Part shown: one piece after another, positions 9,515 to 19,560 of the stretch
How the letters are laid out: every line of letters begins with the position of its first letter
Numbering within the stretch: the first letter of the stretch is position 1
Assembly (NCBI GenBank): GCA_009767595.1
Contig: VSDK01024297.1
Coordinates: 540,241-604,240 of the forward strand
Direction: 5' to 3'
DNA length: 64,000 bases
Source: Symbiodinium kawagutii
Lineage: Eukaryota; Sar; Dinophyceae; Suessiales; Symbiodiniaceae
Notes under the pieces: generated by a model
The model's input: the letters and a program-made list of their open reading frames with translations, nothing else
Told to the model about the DNA's origin: nothing
Databases searched by the model: none
Program-made: the position numbers and the translations under genes

Positions 9515-9862
9515 TGTTTTTTTGTGTTTTTGTTTGTTTGTTTGTTTGTTTGTTTGTTTGTTTGTTTGTTTGTTTGTTTGTTTTTGTTTGTTTGTTTGTT
9601 TGTTTGTTTGTTTGTTTGTTTGTTTGTTTGTTTGTTTGTTTGTTTGTGTGTTTGTTTGTTTGTTTGTTTGTTTTTTTGTGTTTTTGTTTGTTTGTTTGTT
9701 CGTTCGTTCGTTTGTTTGTTTGTTTGTTTGTTTGTTTGTTTGTTTGTTTGTTTGACTGTCTGTCAGTCTGTCTGTCCGTCTGTTTGCCTGCCTGTTTGTT
9801 TGTGTGTTGTTTCCTTTTTTCGTTCTTTGTTTGTTTGTTTGTTTGTCTGTCTGTTTGTTTGT
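9515..9862. repeat. (TTTG)n microsatellite
   Basis: About 350 bp of TTTG repeats with short interruptions (TGTG, GTTCGTTCG, and CTGTCTGT near the 3' end). It makes artificial long open frames on both strands (VCLF and KQTN repeats) that should not be called genes. Confidence 0.97.
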
Positions 9863-10036
9863 TTTTAGTTTCACGTAACCAGCGGCATTCATGAATTGAC
9901 AATAGGTAAACAACAGATAGTTGCAGACAACATCAAACAACATCTGCAAAATCCATATTATATTTGCAATTGTGTTGAACATCCTTGTTCAAATCAAACG
10001 CGTACGTGATTACCACCGATGTTTCATAATTAAATC

Positions 10037-10204
10037 ATGTTCCTCAATTATTTGGGCAACACTTCTGGAGGTGGTTGTCCAAAGGCAAAGACGGATCACG
10101 CGTTTATGGCTAGTGATTTTTTGAGCCACTTCGTAGACTGGATCGATGGTGCATGGTTTCAGCAGATACTTTCTCTTGCTTTTGTTTTTGCAGCTAGTTG
10201 CTGA
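10037..10204 (+). CDS. 55-codon open frame, unknown protein
   Basis: From ATG: MFLNYLGNTSGGGCPKAKTD, HAFMASDFLSHFVDWIDGAW, FQQILSLAFVFAASC, then TGA. The end overlaps a TTTTGTTTTTGCAG acceptor-like tract (10181-10195), so the true exon may stop near the CAGCAG at about 10160. No family is recognised. Confidence 0.4.
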   Translation: MFLNYLGNTSGGGCPKAKTDHAFMASDFLSHFVDWIDGAWFQQILSLAFVFAASC

Positions 10205-10265
10205 AAGAATTGTGACTTACAATTGTAATTGCAGTTGCGATTTTCAGCAAGTGGTTGCTTTGTAA

Positions 10266-10443
10266 TTTACGATTTTGACTGCAATCACCAACAACTACTG
10301 CTGGGAGAACGCAGTGGCATGGACATACAAAGTCCCCATTGTCCTGGAACAGCCCCTGTAGCTGCTGGTTTGGGGCTCATGCGTGGGGATCTTGAGATGG
10401 TACCAGATGGATCATGGCCATTGTGGAACAAATCAGATAGGTT
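10266..10443 (+). CDS. Exon-like island with two candidate frames
   Basis: One frame reads ITNNYCWENAVAWTYKVPIV LEQPL then TAG (10266-10372). Another reads ERSGMDIQSPHCPGTAPVAA, GLGLMRGDLEMVPDGSWPLW (about 10310-10440). Both are unusually protein-like for the background. Only one can be the coding frame unless the locus is frameshifted. Confidence 0.35.
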
Positions 10444-10745
10444 CATAACAATTATCCCATGCCAATGATGATCAAACATGATACCATGATGGACCATTAT
10501 TATGCTGATCATTCTTTCCACTCTCACGAAACTATCCAGAACGATCGGAAAGCAATGGTTCATTGGCAACACCAACCATTCGTAACACATTTTCTTATTT
10601 TGACATCATGACAATCACTATTCATGACCATTTGTATAGGCACTATTTGAGCATCATTTGCCATCAACAACCATCATTATCTCACACTATACGCATCCAC
10701 TAGCAGCCTCCATGACTTTCACGTAGGATGAACAGCATCGCCCAA

Positions 10746-10889
10746 ATGGTGCCCGCGCGGAAGCGGAGCCAGGAGTATTCGTTGTTCGACTTTTGGGATG
10801 CTTGGCGGAGAAATTCGGAGCGGAGAAATCGGCTCGATGAAGTCCTGGAGCTGGCGAGCTCGTGGCGAAAGTGGGCAGGCCATGTTTGA
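10746..10889 (+). CDS. Exon-like island, basic/aromatic peptide
   Basis: From ATG: MVPARKRSQEYSLFDFWDAW, RRNSERRNRLDEVLELASSW, RKWAGHV, TGA. Arginine-rich and helix-like. A GTGGGC donor lies at about 10871 after TGGCGAAA, so the last six codons may be intronic. No domain is recognised. Confidence 0.45.
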   Translation: MVPARKRSQEYSLFDFWDAWRRNSERRNRLDEVLELASSWRKWAGHV

Positions 10890-11504
10890 TGGACAAATGC
10901 AGCTAAATGCATTTGACAAACATGTTTTGGTTATGCATTTATGTATGTGTTACTTGTTGATTCATTTATTCTTTGTACATGTACTGTACTTATTAAATCA
11001 TTTATTTATGTATCTATTTATATTCACTTATGCATTGCTTTTGAAGTAGATAAAGTATCAATTCGGATTGACTTGGACTATCTTCAATAGGTAAATGATC
11101 TGAATCGTAAGCAAGGGAGATGCGTTTTCTATTCCAGGATGTTGTACATTTATACCTTTTGATTTAAATACTATACATGTTTATGTCTGTTGATGATAAG
11201 GTGTTCATCATTGTGGAGAAACATGTAAACATGGACAGTGCATTTAAAGTTGATGTTTGAACGTTTTTGATGCATGTGTTTCATTTGGTTCGTATCAATT
11301 TCTATAAGCATACGTGTTTGTCATTTGACATTGTGTTTTGTTTGCAAAGTTGTTTATTGATATGACCGATAGTGACTCGGATGACTACCAACAAAAGTAT
11401 TGGCACATCCGATTTTAACTGTTGATTAATTTCCCCAGTGGGATCAACCCATTTCTGACCATCAGTATCCGTCATCATCACCAGCGTTGTAAGCACCACG
11501 ACTA

Positions 11505-11900
11505 ACCATCATTCGCCATCAAAAATAATTGCATAGCATTAGGTTCACTGCAATCGGTCAGCAATCGGTCACTGTCATTCACCATGATCAACCATCATTC
11601 GCCGTCGTTGACCGTCATTCACCATGTTTAGCCATTATTTAACCATCATTCACCGCCATTGGCCATCATCAACCATGATTAGTTAACCATCATTCACGAT
11701 CATTCACCATCATCAATCATCAAACACGATCATTACCTGTCAACATCATTCTCCATCATTCACGATGATTCACCATCATCGACCACCTTCAATAAATTAT
11801 TCACCATCATGAACCGTCATTCTCCGCCATTCACCACCTTTCTCCATCATTGCATTCACAATCATTCACCATCACCAACCACAATCCACCGTTCATCACC
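11505..11900. repeat. Degenerate CATCATTCACC-type satellite
   Basis: About 400 bp of loosely repeated AACCATCATTCACCATCA units with no fixed phase. Similar sequence recurs at 27060-27600 and 33090-33240. Confidence 0.8.
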
Positions 11901-11950
11901 GCGATTTCCCATGAAACCATCGCGCAATTTCCTGCGTTATCCCGGTGACC

Positions 11951-12086
11951 GGGTTGCTGGGAGGGATTCGCGGCCGCTCAGGAAACTCAGTTGCCATTGG
12001 ATTTCAAGTTGAACGATTTCCATGGCGATCCCAGGTTCCCCGGTGGTCGAGGGTTGAACCAAGGGGAGCTGGGCCCTGCCATCAAG
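11951..12086 (+). CDS. Internal exon-like island with GTATGT donor
   Basis: The frame EGFAAAQETQLPLDFKLNDF, HGDPRFPGGRGLNQGELGPA, IK ends exactly at AAG/GTATGT, a good 5' splice site. The left border is probably an AG within GGGAGGGA or CTCAG. The same bases are open in two other frames (NSVAIGFQVERFPWRSQ), but this frame best fits the donor and composition. No family is recognised. Confidence 0.5.
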
Positions 12087-12958
12087 GTATGTCTTGGTTT
12101 AGATTTTCTGGGGTAACACATAGGATTTTTGAGGGAAACCATCGGATTTTTCTGGAAAACAGAAACGAATTGGTGGGAAACCATGTCTTTTTTCTCAGGG
12201 AAGTCGAGTTCTACCATTCGCCTGCACTTACCCTAGTACTAGCGGCCCGCATTTTTTTGCAGGCCATCCCAATGGGTTGACCATTGCGAATGAAACATTC
12301 TTTGACTTTGGTCAATAGCAGGAAGTAATACGCCATAAGAATACGGAGTATCAAAGTGAATGATGAGAATGTTTCGTTAATCATGGGTGAATCCATGGCT
12401 GATGAATGGCGAATGGTAGGGGTTCAATAGCAATTAGTTTCAATGGGACATCCAACTACATCGTACGACATCCCAAAATAGATTTTTAATGAAGGGAACA
12501 TTTTAGATATATAAGAAAAAACAAAAGTAGGTGAGGAATCATGAAGAAACATGAAGAGCAGCAATGAGAAAAACTAATTTTAATCAAGGAATATTGGAAG
12601 GAAGATGAAGGAAGGGAAACATGAAAGACAAGTTGCAAAAAATGAAAGGCATTTGAGCAGGGCATGAGCAGAGAATGACACGAAGATGACAGGCAAAACA
12701 TGACAATGGTTTGTTTCGAAGCAAATATGTCGCCAGAGCTCCCAAAAAAATACAGAAACAAAAAAATACATTACTCTGCAAAAACACTACCATTGCTTGT
12801 TGCAAAAAATATGACAGGAGAACTCCCAAAAAAAGGTCATAGAAAAAAGTTCTTCAGGGAAACCTCTCAAAAGTAGATGCATAGGTGTTCACACATGTTC
12901 ACAGAACCCAACCTCTACGGATATGTGTATGTATGTCAATACTTCGACAGTGGCTACA

Positions 12959-12980
12959 CACATATATATATATATATATG
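12959..12980. repeat. (TA)n microsatellite
   Basis: A short CATATATATATATATATATG run in AT-rich DNA. Confidence 0.9.
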
Positions 12981-13121
12981 ATATTTGCATGTATGTATTA
13001 TTTTTTTTGTACTTGTATACATATATCTATGTACACTGACTCTGACTATTGTTTGACGTTACCTGAGATTGGTGTACCCCCACATGATTGATATTCCCCA
13101 ATAAGCTTTAAACCAAGAGCC

Positions 13122-13268
13122 ATGACACCAAGTGCACGCCCTGGCGCGCCGAGGATGTACAAGAAATGGCACCATTTCAAGCAGCATCCGGGGGAGATCT
13201 TTGCCTCTTGGGGAGCCTTGGATCCAAGTAGGTCTTGGAAGGTCCCCAAAATGAGAGAGGATCCATAG
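13122..13268 (+). CDS. 48-codon open frame, unknown protein
   Basis: From ATG: MTPSARPGAPRMYKKWHHFK, QHPGEIFASWGALDPSRSWK, VPKMREDP, TAG. Basic and tryptophan-rich, in a GC-rich island within AT-rich sequence. The frame is open upstream to 13091, so the ATG may be internal. Opposite-strand frames are open too but less convincing. Confidence 0.5.
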   Translation: MTPSARPGAPRMYKKWHHFKQHPGEIFASWGALDPSRSWKVPKMREDP

Positions 13269-13669
13269 TAAGCCAGCGCTACAAGTAGCCATAAAACGGT
13301 GGCGATTTAGCATATTTATGGTTTTTGGATAGTGGTTAGTGGTATTTGGTGGTCCATCATAGGGGATTATGATGGTTAAATCTCTCAGAAATAGATGTCT
13401 TGATATTCTTCAAAAGTATGGCTACTTGCAAATCAGTGTCACCGTTGCCACCAATTAGCTACTGGACATGGTCAATGGTATCAAGCATGATCAGCAGCAT
13501 AACAACGATGAACGATCATCAACTATCAGCCATTAATAAGTATCAAATGGTGCTTAAGTTGATTATCACTTACTTAGGTTGTTACGACTATTAGTCACTC
13601 ACGCACTTATATGGTAATGAATTAGTTTGTACTTGAGTCAATGATTTTGTTTTTCCGTGGGTAGCTACT

Positions 13670-13773
13670 TGGTGGTTTCTCAAAATAGGGGTACCCCTAA
13701 ATCATCCATTAATAGTCATTTATGTCAATAAACCAACCATTTTTTGGGTCCCCTATGGCTTGAGAAACACCCA
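13670..13773. mobile_element. Family B inverted-repeat element
   Basis: TGGTGGTTTCTCAAAATAGG at the left, CCCCTATGGCTTGAGAAACA at the right. The centre AAATCATCCATTAATAGTC and AATAAACCAACCATTTTTT match the copy at 7323. Confidence 0.8.
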
Positions 13774-13799
13774 CTTTGTACTTAAATTGATGATTCGTT

Positions 13800-13990
13800 T
13801 CTTAGCTTCGCTGGTCACCTGGGTTCGGTTCGCTGGTCACTTGCTCCTTGGCACCACCGTGGCCGGCCATGACGCTGAGGAACTCTGCTTTCGAGCCACG
13901 TCGGGGAGCTCAGGGGGCAAGCCAGCGGTAACAACGGGATACGAGACGTTGGCTGGGTCAGGAGCAGCTATAGGTGTTTTTTTAATAGGG
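13800..13990 (+). CDS. Exon-like island, unknown protein
   Basis: The frame FLASLVTWVRFAGHLLLGTT, VAGHDAEELCFRATSGSSGG, KPAVTTGYETLAGSGAAIGV is GC-rich and includes a hydrophobic stretch. It continues in frame out of the preceding B element, so the left border is undefined. Confidence 0.4.
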
Positions 13991-13999
13991 TAATTCTAG

Positions 14000-14900
14000 G
14001 GAAAACCATGGGAAACCATGGGATTTTCAAGGTAAACCATGGGATTTTATAGGGTAATTCTAGGGCCAGGGTTAACTACTAGTGATTAAATGGCTCATGA
14101 TTAACCATGAATGGTAGTCATCATGAAGGAATTACAATGGTTTATACAGAAAAATCAATTGATTAGCATTGGTAGTTGTTATCTGTTAATGGTTGCTGAT
14201 GGTTGCCAATGGTTGTTGATGGTTCTTCCCTGTCAATGATATTCATACATTAGTTAGTCGGTCAAGTGGCAGCTACATGGCTATGGGCCATGGGTCAATA
14301 TTACCGATCCCAAAAAACGTAAATGAACATACCAACAAAAACTATTACGGTCCTTTAGGCACCGTCCATTAGAAAAATAGCAGTTGTAACAAAATGGCTA
14401 AGTACTGGCGGTAAGTGATGTAGTGCTTTCTCAAGCCATAGGAACCCCTAGAGATACGCCTGGTTCTCTATGGTAAATGGTACTGAACTGGATGATCACT
14501 GGGGGTACCCCTATGACTCGAGAAGCACCCATGTGTTCTTCAATGGTAGTTAATAGTGGTTGATTTTTTAGTAATGTACAGCTAGTGTTTAGTGATGGTT
14601 GACTACGTGGTTGATATTTATCAATGATGTTTCATAAGCTTGGGGGCTTACAGCCACTACCTCAGATTCTTAGCCTTTTTTGTCACCAGTTTGTAGGGGC
14701 TTCTCAAAACTACAACCCCCCAAAATGGATGGTTGGTTATTACAAAGCATTCAGATTTGGATGATTTGGGGCTACCCAATATGATAATAGGGTTTAAAGA
14801 CCATGTGAATCATTTTTAACCATCAACCATCCATGAACCACAGATTCAGCCCTTAGTCGTTGTAGGGTACCCTTTTTTCAGCACCATATGAATCTGTGCT
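14000..14900. other. Non-coding repeat-rich stretch
   Basis: Contains GGTTGNNNATGGTTG repeats (14150-14240), a fragment of family A (CCATGGGTCAATATT at 14286) and degraded B halves (14425-14530, 14690-14770). No coding-like island was seen. Confidence 0.5.
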
Positions 14901-14905
14901 TCACG

Positions 14906-15035
14906 GTGCTCCCATCGCAGGCCTGCAAAATTTATGCAGCTCTGCCAGAGCTTCAATCTGGCCAGACACGTGGGGGCCTTCAGCGATATGACGCGTTGTG
15001 AGGGCGAAGTTGAGCATCGTAAAACGTTGAGCCGT
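14906..15035 (-). CDS. Exon-like island (minus), unknown protein
   Basis: The minus frame QRFTMLNFALTTRHIAEGPH, VSGQIEALAELHKFCRPAMG AP ends near a GTGAAGC donor-like site. It is part of a 140-codon open frame. An alternative minus frame (RLNVLRCSTSPSQRVISLKA) is also open. It lies downstream of the exon at 15164 on the same strand. Confidence 0.45.
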
Positions 15036-15163
15036 GTTGCAATCATGGCGATGGCTGGATATAGTCACGGGTATGGTCATGAGGCTGGATTTTTTCGGGT
15101 TGACAGCCACTTTCAACTGTTTATACATATCGAAAATATTTGAGTTGGGTTGGGTGTGCTCAC

Positions 15164-15272
15164 CATTATTAATATGTTTGTGTGCGCCACGCATGCGAGA
15201 TTTTCCTGAGGATGAACGAGCTTTGGCAGCTGCTGATAGTAGGCGAAGTGCATGAGGGCGAACCAGACTTCT
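15164..15272 (-). CDS. Exon-like island with GTGAGC donor (minus)
   Basis: On the minus strand CATGCAAG precedes a frame reading EVWFALMHFAYYQQLPKLVH, PQENLACVAHTNILIM, ending exactly before GTGAGC (15163-15161). Both borders are splice-like and the peptide is rich in W, F, Y and H. A different minus frame is the longer open one, but it lacks this border agreement. Confidence 0.5.
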
Positions 15273-15356
15273 TGCATGGTTGATAAGAATTATAATAATG
15301 GTTGATGAATGATTATAATTCATAACTAATGGTATAGTTCACGTGAAGTTCTATCA

Positions 15357-15475
15357 GAGCCCAGAAAGCCTGCGGACAAACTTCCGGACAACCTCTAGCA
15401 GGCGCCAATGTTGTTCATTTGAATTTCCAAAGGTGTTGAGGAGATCTTCAAAGACCACGAATCTTGGGCGAAAAG
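15357..15475 (-). CDS. Exon-like island (minus), possible C-terminus
   Basis: The minus frame FRPRFVVFEDLLNTFGNSNE, QHWRLLEVVRKFVRRLSGL ends at TGA. It is helical and basic at the end. If the same gene continues into the islands at 15164 and 14906, the stop would have to be skipped by a non-canonical donor (GA donors occur in dinoflagellates). Otherwise it is the end of a separate gene. Confidence 0.45.
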
Positions 15476-15776
15476 GAAGGTGATGACCAGGCAGCCAGCC
15501 CGGATGGTGACCTCTATCCTTGCTTCTTCCATTTTTGGCATTCGGTCTACAACGTGCTCCTCTCCAGCTGGAGCGTGTCAGCGGTCTTAGACCTGTCCCC
15601 CGGGCAGGGGGAACTAGCAAAATCCGCAATGGAGCGGAGGTTGCCCTACGTTGGGCTTTGTTTCAACAAAAAGCACCCGTGCGGTTTGAAGCAGGACCGC
15701 CCCGGGCCGTCGATGACGGTTCTGATTTCGGATGACGGTGATAGCCTATGAATTTGTTTAATCATAACACGTGATG

Positions 15777-16160
15777 TTAACAGTTGCCAGGTGCCACCAA
15801 AATAAGATTTATTTGGTGGCACCCTGCATCACCCAGCATTGTGTTTGCAGTTGGTGAGTTTCCGGCATTTTCCCGCTTTGAGGTGGATGTGATGGAGTTT
15901 ATTTTTGCGCTGGCTTGGGAGTAGCTGCCACTGTTCTGTCGGTATTCACATCGAGGCATTGCAGGATATGTGGGGGTTTCACGAAAAAAGGGGTACCCAC
16001 AAATCATCCAGTATTTTTTTCAAAAATCGAGCAGACATTTTTGGTTCCCTTCTCTCGAGAAACCACCATAAAGCAAATTGCTGGGGGTTGCCCGCCTTGA
16101 CAAGACTTGCCTAGAAGTGAGCCATTTTTCAGAATCCTGCGCAGGCCGGTTCTTTGCAAT
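15777..16160 (-). CDS. Two-exon gene end whose intron is a B element
   Basis: Minus strand. Exon 1 reads QLQRTGLRRILKNGSLLGKS, CQGGQPPAICFM and ends at 16067 in phase 0. The next bases are GTGGTTTCTCG, the end of a family B element. The 131-nt intron (16066-15936) is that ~100-bp element plus about 33 nt, ending in CGACAG. Exon 2 (15935-15777) starts in phase 0, reads NSGSYSQASAKINSITSTSK, RENAGNSPTANTMLGDAGCH, QINLILVAPGNC, and stops at TGA, 53 codons in all. The frame agreement across the element is the strongest introner evidence in the window. No domain is recognised. Confidence 0.6.
15790..15823. repeat. 12-bp perfect inverted repeat
   Basis: GGTGCCACCAAA and TTTGGTGGCACC separated by 10 bp. 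It lies within the 3' end of the minus-strand gene just described and could form a hairpin in its mRNA. Confidence 0.7.
15969..16070 (-). mobile_element. Family B element acting as an intron
   Basis: On the plus strand TGGGGGTTTCACGAAAAAAG at the left and TCTCGAGAAACCACCATA at the right. The minus-strand GT of its terminal repeat is the predicted donor of the neighbouring gene. Confidence 0.75.
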
Positions 16161-16599
16161 TGTTGCAAGAAATAAAACTTAAACTTGAAATCGTTACATA
16201 TCAGTATGCCATGTATGTAACTACTATCCTGTTCCAACGTTGTCCTTTCCTACATAGCATATTTACATTGTTAGCCATCTGATTCGGTAGATCATTGACT
16301 TATTTTTTTCTCAGTGTTGCAGCTGGTTTCCAGAGCGTATATAACATAACCATTGAAACCACCATTATCTATAGTTGTTATCCATGGGTTTACCATCGCA
16401 ATGATGGGAAAATAGTTTACTGCAGTAGCTAAAACATATTTTCATTCCAAGTATTAGTATACCAAAAAAGATATCATATCAACTGATATGCGGAGGAGTG
16501 AATTGTTCTCAACTAGTGAGAAATCAATAATTATGGATGCACTATCGATATCAGCAATTAGCTACTCTCGTTAAATAAAAATATATCAACTAACAGAAC

Positions 16600-16715
16600 A
16601 CATATTTCAGGGGTTTCAAACATTGACATGAACGCTAACCATTCACACCATTGCTGCAGCCGCGCAGCCACAGCCACCCTCAACTGCTGGGTTTGGGGGT
16701 GTTCAAGAGCATCAG
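16600..16715 (-). CDS. Exon-like island (minus), unknown protein
   Basis: The minus frame GCTTLADALEHPQTQQLRVA, VAARLQQWCEWLAFMSMFET, PEI is alanine/glutamine-rich and helical. It lies next to a family D element (16750-16857) that would be upstream on this strand. No family is recognised. Confidence 0.45.
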
Positions 16716-16749
16716 CCAACGTTGTGCAACCAGCCCACTGCCGGTAATG

Positions 16750-16857
16750 TTTACCCGGATTAATAAACCATAGGTTCATTGAGGTATGAGACAAAGTTTT
16801 TGGAGGATATCCCCCATTGATCAACCAGGGGTTTATGATTTCAGGGTTGGCATTCAT
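16750..16857. mobile_element. Family D inverted-repeat element
   Basis: TACCCGGATTAATAAACCAT at the left, ATCAACCAGGGGTTTATGAT and CAGGGTTGGC at the right, with GGATATCCCCC inside. More diverged than the copies at 1057 and 5512. Confidence 0.6.
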
Positions 16858-17485
16858 CATTGTTGAAATTAGTTTCAATAATCAGTTAATCTACTGGTTA
16901 CACCACTAACGCACCATTTTATCGAAACCTACCAGTATTTTGCTAATGAACCAATGATTAAACTTAATGTCAATTACAGATTGGCAACGCAGCTTTCAGC
17001 AACATCATCAATCAGTTTCAATGATGGTTCACCAATGATCGACCAATCGTGAAGTCAATGCGTCGAACGGTACAAGTAGACCAATAATTGGATTTACCAG
17101 ATGGTAAGAAACCATTAGTGGATGGTTTGTCAAGGATTCTGAACCTTGATGAAAGTATTTTATAAAAATATATTCTGGATTTACGGGGTTCTGTTTGAAA
17201 CCCTGGAATCAATCATGGAGATGTCCTTGATTCGAAAATGGCCAATGGTTGGTGGTTGCTGAAAATTGGGCGGTTTATTAAGAATGGCGGGCACCCCCAA
17301 ATCATCGAATAGTCATCATTTTTGTAATAAAACATCCATTATGATTGGTAATGATCCCCTATCGGTTCTTATCCCTTGGTAGTTGTTATCATCCCCTCAT
17401 TCACAACCATTGTCAGCAATAAAAACCATCCATAATTTGCACACTGAACAGATACTACACGACCTGATAGCCCAGAGTTCCCGTC

Positions 17486-17632
17486 ATGGTTGAAGCCTCC
17501 CAGCACAGCGTCGTATTCCCCGGGTGCCCGCGCCCAGGATTCGAACTGAGCACCGAAACCATCCGCCAGTGGCGCAAACTCTACGAGGTCGACTGGGGAC
17601 GGTGGGAGAGGGACCCCGGGATGAGAAGCTGA
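17486..17632 (+). CDS. 48-codon open frame, unknown protein
   Basis: From ATG: MVEASQHSVVFPGCPRPGFE, LSTETIRQWRKLYEVDWGRW, ERDPGMRS, TGA. Strongly coding-like (W, R and E-rich) and isolated in AT-rich DNA. It is probably an exon ending near GGGATGAGAAG. No family is recognised. Confidence 0.5.
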   Translation: MVEASQHSVVFPGCPRPGFELSTETIRQWRKLYEVDWGRWERDPGMRS

Positions 17633-17639
17633 AGAAGAT

Positions 17640-18115
17640 TAGCAACAACGGTGGTTCATATGGTCATGAATAGATTTGAATAGTGTTCATAGGTATGATT
17701 AATAGTGATTGATGGTGGCAAATTTATAGTTCAACAACCATAGTTTATTGTATTGATTATTAGTGATTCAACCCTATTGATTGATATGGATTCATAGCTA
17801 TCGAACATAGTGATAGTGCTTCAACAACCTAGGGCTAATAGCGGTTCATAGTCACTAGTAGTGATAGTGATTCATCGGTGATTCATAGGTGACTAATAGC
17901 GAGTACAGTAATAGTGTAAACCGTAGCGGTTCATACTGATGGACTAGTGATTCTGATTAATCCCTCTCAGCATGCTTGCTCAAAGTGATTGATAGTGATT
18001 CATAGTTCAACAACCATTGTTCATATAGTGATTGATAATGGTTCATAGTGATCAATGATGGTTCATAGTGATTGATGGTGGTTCATAGTGATTACTGGTG
18101 TTGAGTCATGGAGAT
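17640..18115. repeat. Degenerate GATTGATAGTGATTCATAGT satellite
   Basis: About 470 bp of loosely repeated TAGTGATTGATAGTGATTCA units, sometimes with TTCAACAACC inserts. No coding-like frame. Confidence 0.75.
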
Positions 18116-18131
18116 AGTGGTCATCGGATGT

Positions 18132-18530
18132 TCACCAGGGCTCATTAGCAGTTTGTTTTAGTTGTTGTAGTTCCTTGTTGTGACTGTTGCGGTTGTTTTT
18201 TTGCTTTTGCTTGTTGGTTTGGTGGGGCTTCAGGGAGCAATGCGAGTGACAGCACTGGAATGAGGAGTCTCTTCGTATCTCTTCGTTTTTGTTCCAGGGC
18301 ATTTTTGGCTGTTGCTGCTGTTGTTGTTGTGACTGTTGTTGCTGCTTGAAACACCAGGGGTCAATACCAAGTGCAACAGAAAATGGGTACGTCAACATCC
18401 CAGTGAGGACTATTGTATTCCTGCTTAGAATGTTTGCGGGGTTCCCGGTTTTTATCCACAACGCAGCGTTGAATATTTGCTGTCTATAGTCTTGAACCTG
18501 GCGATCAATCAAACCTTGAATGAGCAGCAC
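18132..18530 (-). CDS. Glutamine-rich open frame (minus), uncertain
   Basis: A 132-codon minus frame: MLLIQGLIDRQVQDYRQQIF, NAALWIKTGNPANILSRNTI, then a glutamine tract encoded by the TTG/CTG repeat at 18300-18350, then a lysine/asparagine/glutamine-rich tail. The first half is fairly protein-like; the second half is low complexity. It may be one exon of a polyQ protein or chance. No domain is recognised. Confidence 0.35.
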   Translation of the reverse strand: MLLIQGLIDRQVQDYRQQIFNAALWIKTGNPANILSRNTIVLTGMLTYPFSVALGIDPWCFKQQQQSQQQQQQQPKMPWNKNEEIRRDSSFQCCHSHCSLKPHQTNKQKQKNNRNSHNKELQQLKQTANEPW

Positions 18531-18844
18531 AGAATTTAATCTTTACAACCATCCTTGACCACAAACCATCCAAACCTGCGAGTTCCTCACCCTTGAGCTG
18601 TCAAACCACGGGATTCTAATGGGTACCCCTGGAGGCTCCACAGGGTGGCGTTCCCAAAACGTCTAGCCGACCTTAACGGTTGATCATAACCAGGGAAACG
18701 AAGGTATATAAGTAGGAATTGGTTGCCAAACTACATAAACAGCTTTAAGCAAATGAGCCTCAAGTGAAAATTTCTGCATGTAACCTTTTTCCGCTTTACC
18801 TCTCCTGACTCGTACGATTTCACAACCGCGGCTCTCCAAACCAA

Positions 18845-19200
18845 ATGGGATGCACTTTGTTCGTCAAGCCCAGGGACAGTAGCAGCATTTCGGCCAGGGA
18901 CGACTCATTGGAACAGCAACCATGCCGTTGCATCTGCCGAATGGCCCGGCGGCCATGCGATGAGATGCAAAATTGCAACCTCATCCTCACCAACGGTGCT
19001 GTGGCCGATGGTTTGCCACCAGTACCAGCGGTGTGCGGAGCTGTTTGCTTCATGGACTTCATGGAGGAGGTCCTCGAACTCATGGCCGAGATGTGCAACA
19101 GAAGCGGCTCGCACGCCATCCACTGCCCATCCGCATGCTGCAGGAAAGTGAGAAGCTGCAACACCAAGCTGAACAGGAGTTGCTTGACCGATTTTGCTAA
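18845..19200 (+). CDS. Exon-like region, unknown protein
   Basis: Plus-strand frames read MQNCNLILTNGAVADGLPPV, CFMDFMEEVLELMAEMCNRS in one phase, and RLARHPLPIRMLQESEKLQH, QAEQELLDRFC in another, with the switch near 19100. The region is clearly GC-rich. It may be two exons or one exon with a frameshift. Minus-strand frames are also open but lack coding character. Confidence 0.45.
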
Positions 19201-19263
19201 TAGTTTTTGGGGTTCCTCATCCGTAGGTTTCCAAGGGCATCTAGTTGGTGAAGAGGTTCAGCG

Positions 19264-19446
19264 ATGATGATAATATTAGAGGAATGTATTCATGGTCAAC
19301 ACTCGCTAACGCTCGCTAGAGAGCCAGCCGATAAAGAAATGATTTATGTGCATACAGCTGCCTACAATTTAGTCACACATCAGTCAGCTGGTATTTGCCA
19401 TCGCCGCATTGACACACTCACCATTGAGCAGGGGGGTCTGGTTTGA
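19264..19446 (+). CDS. Exon-like open frame, unknown protein
   Basis: The frame EECIHGQHSLTLAREPADKE, MIYVHTAAYNLVTHQSAGIC, HRRIDTLTIEQGGLV ends at TGA. Well-mixed composition in a region of moderate GC. It is followed at once by another coding-like frame. Confidence 0.4.
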   Translation: MMIILEECIHGQHSLTLAREPADKEMIYVHTAAYNLVTHQSAGICHRRIDTLTIEQGGLV

Positions 19447-19560
19447 TCGTTGCTGGACATTTTTGAGCATGTCAAAGCCGAACAACGCTTGTTGACGAAC
19501 GGGCGGCATGCTAGACAGTGTTTTAAAATGTTTCTTGCGTGTTTGCCTTTGTTGTCACCA
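19447..19560 (+). CDS. Exon-like island, unknown protein
   Basis: The frame LLDIFEHVKAEQRLLTNGRH, ARQCFKMFLACLPLL is helical with a hydrophobic end. The frame remains open to 19647 but loses coding character after about 19555. The border with the preceding frame is unresolved. Confidence 0.4.

Noticed and set aside
9330-9982. Long open frames on both strands (up to about 200 codons) through the TTTG tract
   Set aside because: A tetranucleotide repeat without stop codons leaves several frames open on both strands; the VCLF and KQTN runs are artefacts. Only the part before 9515 has coding composition.
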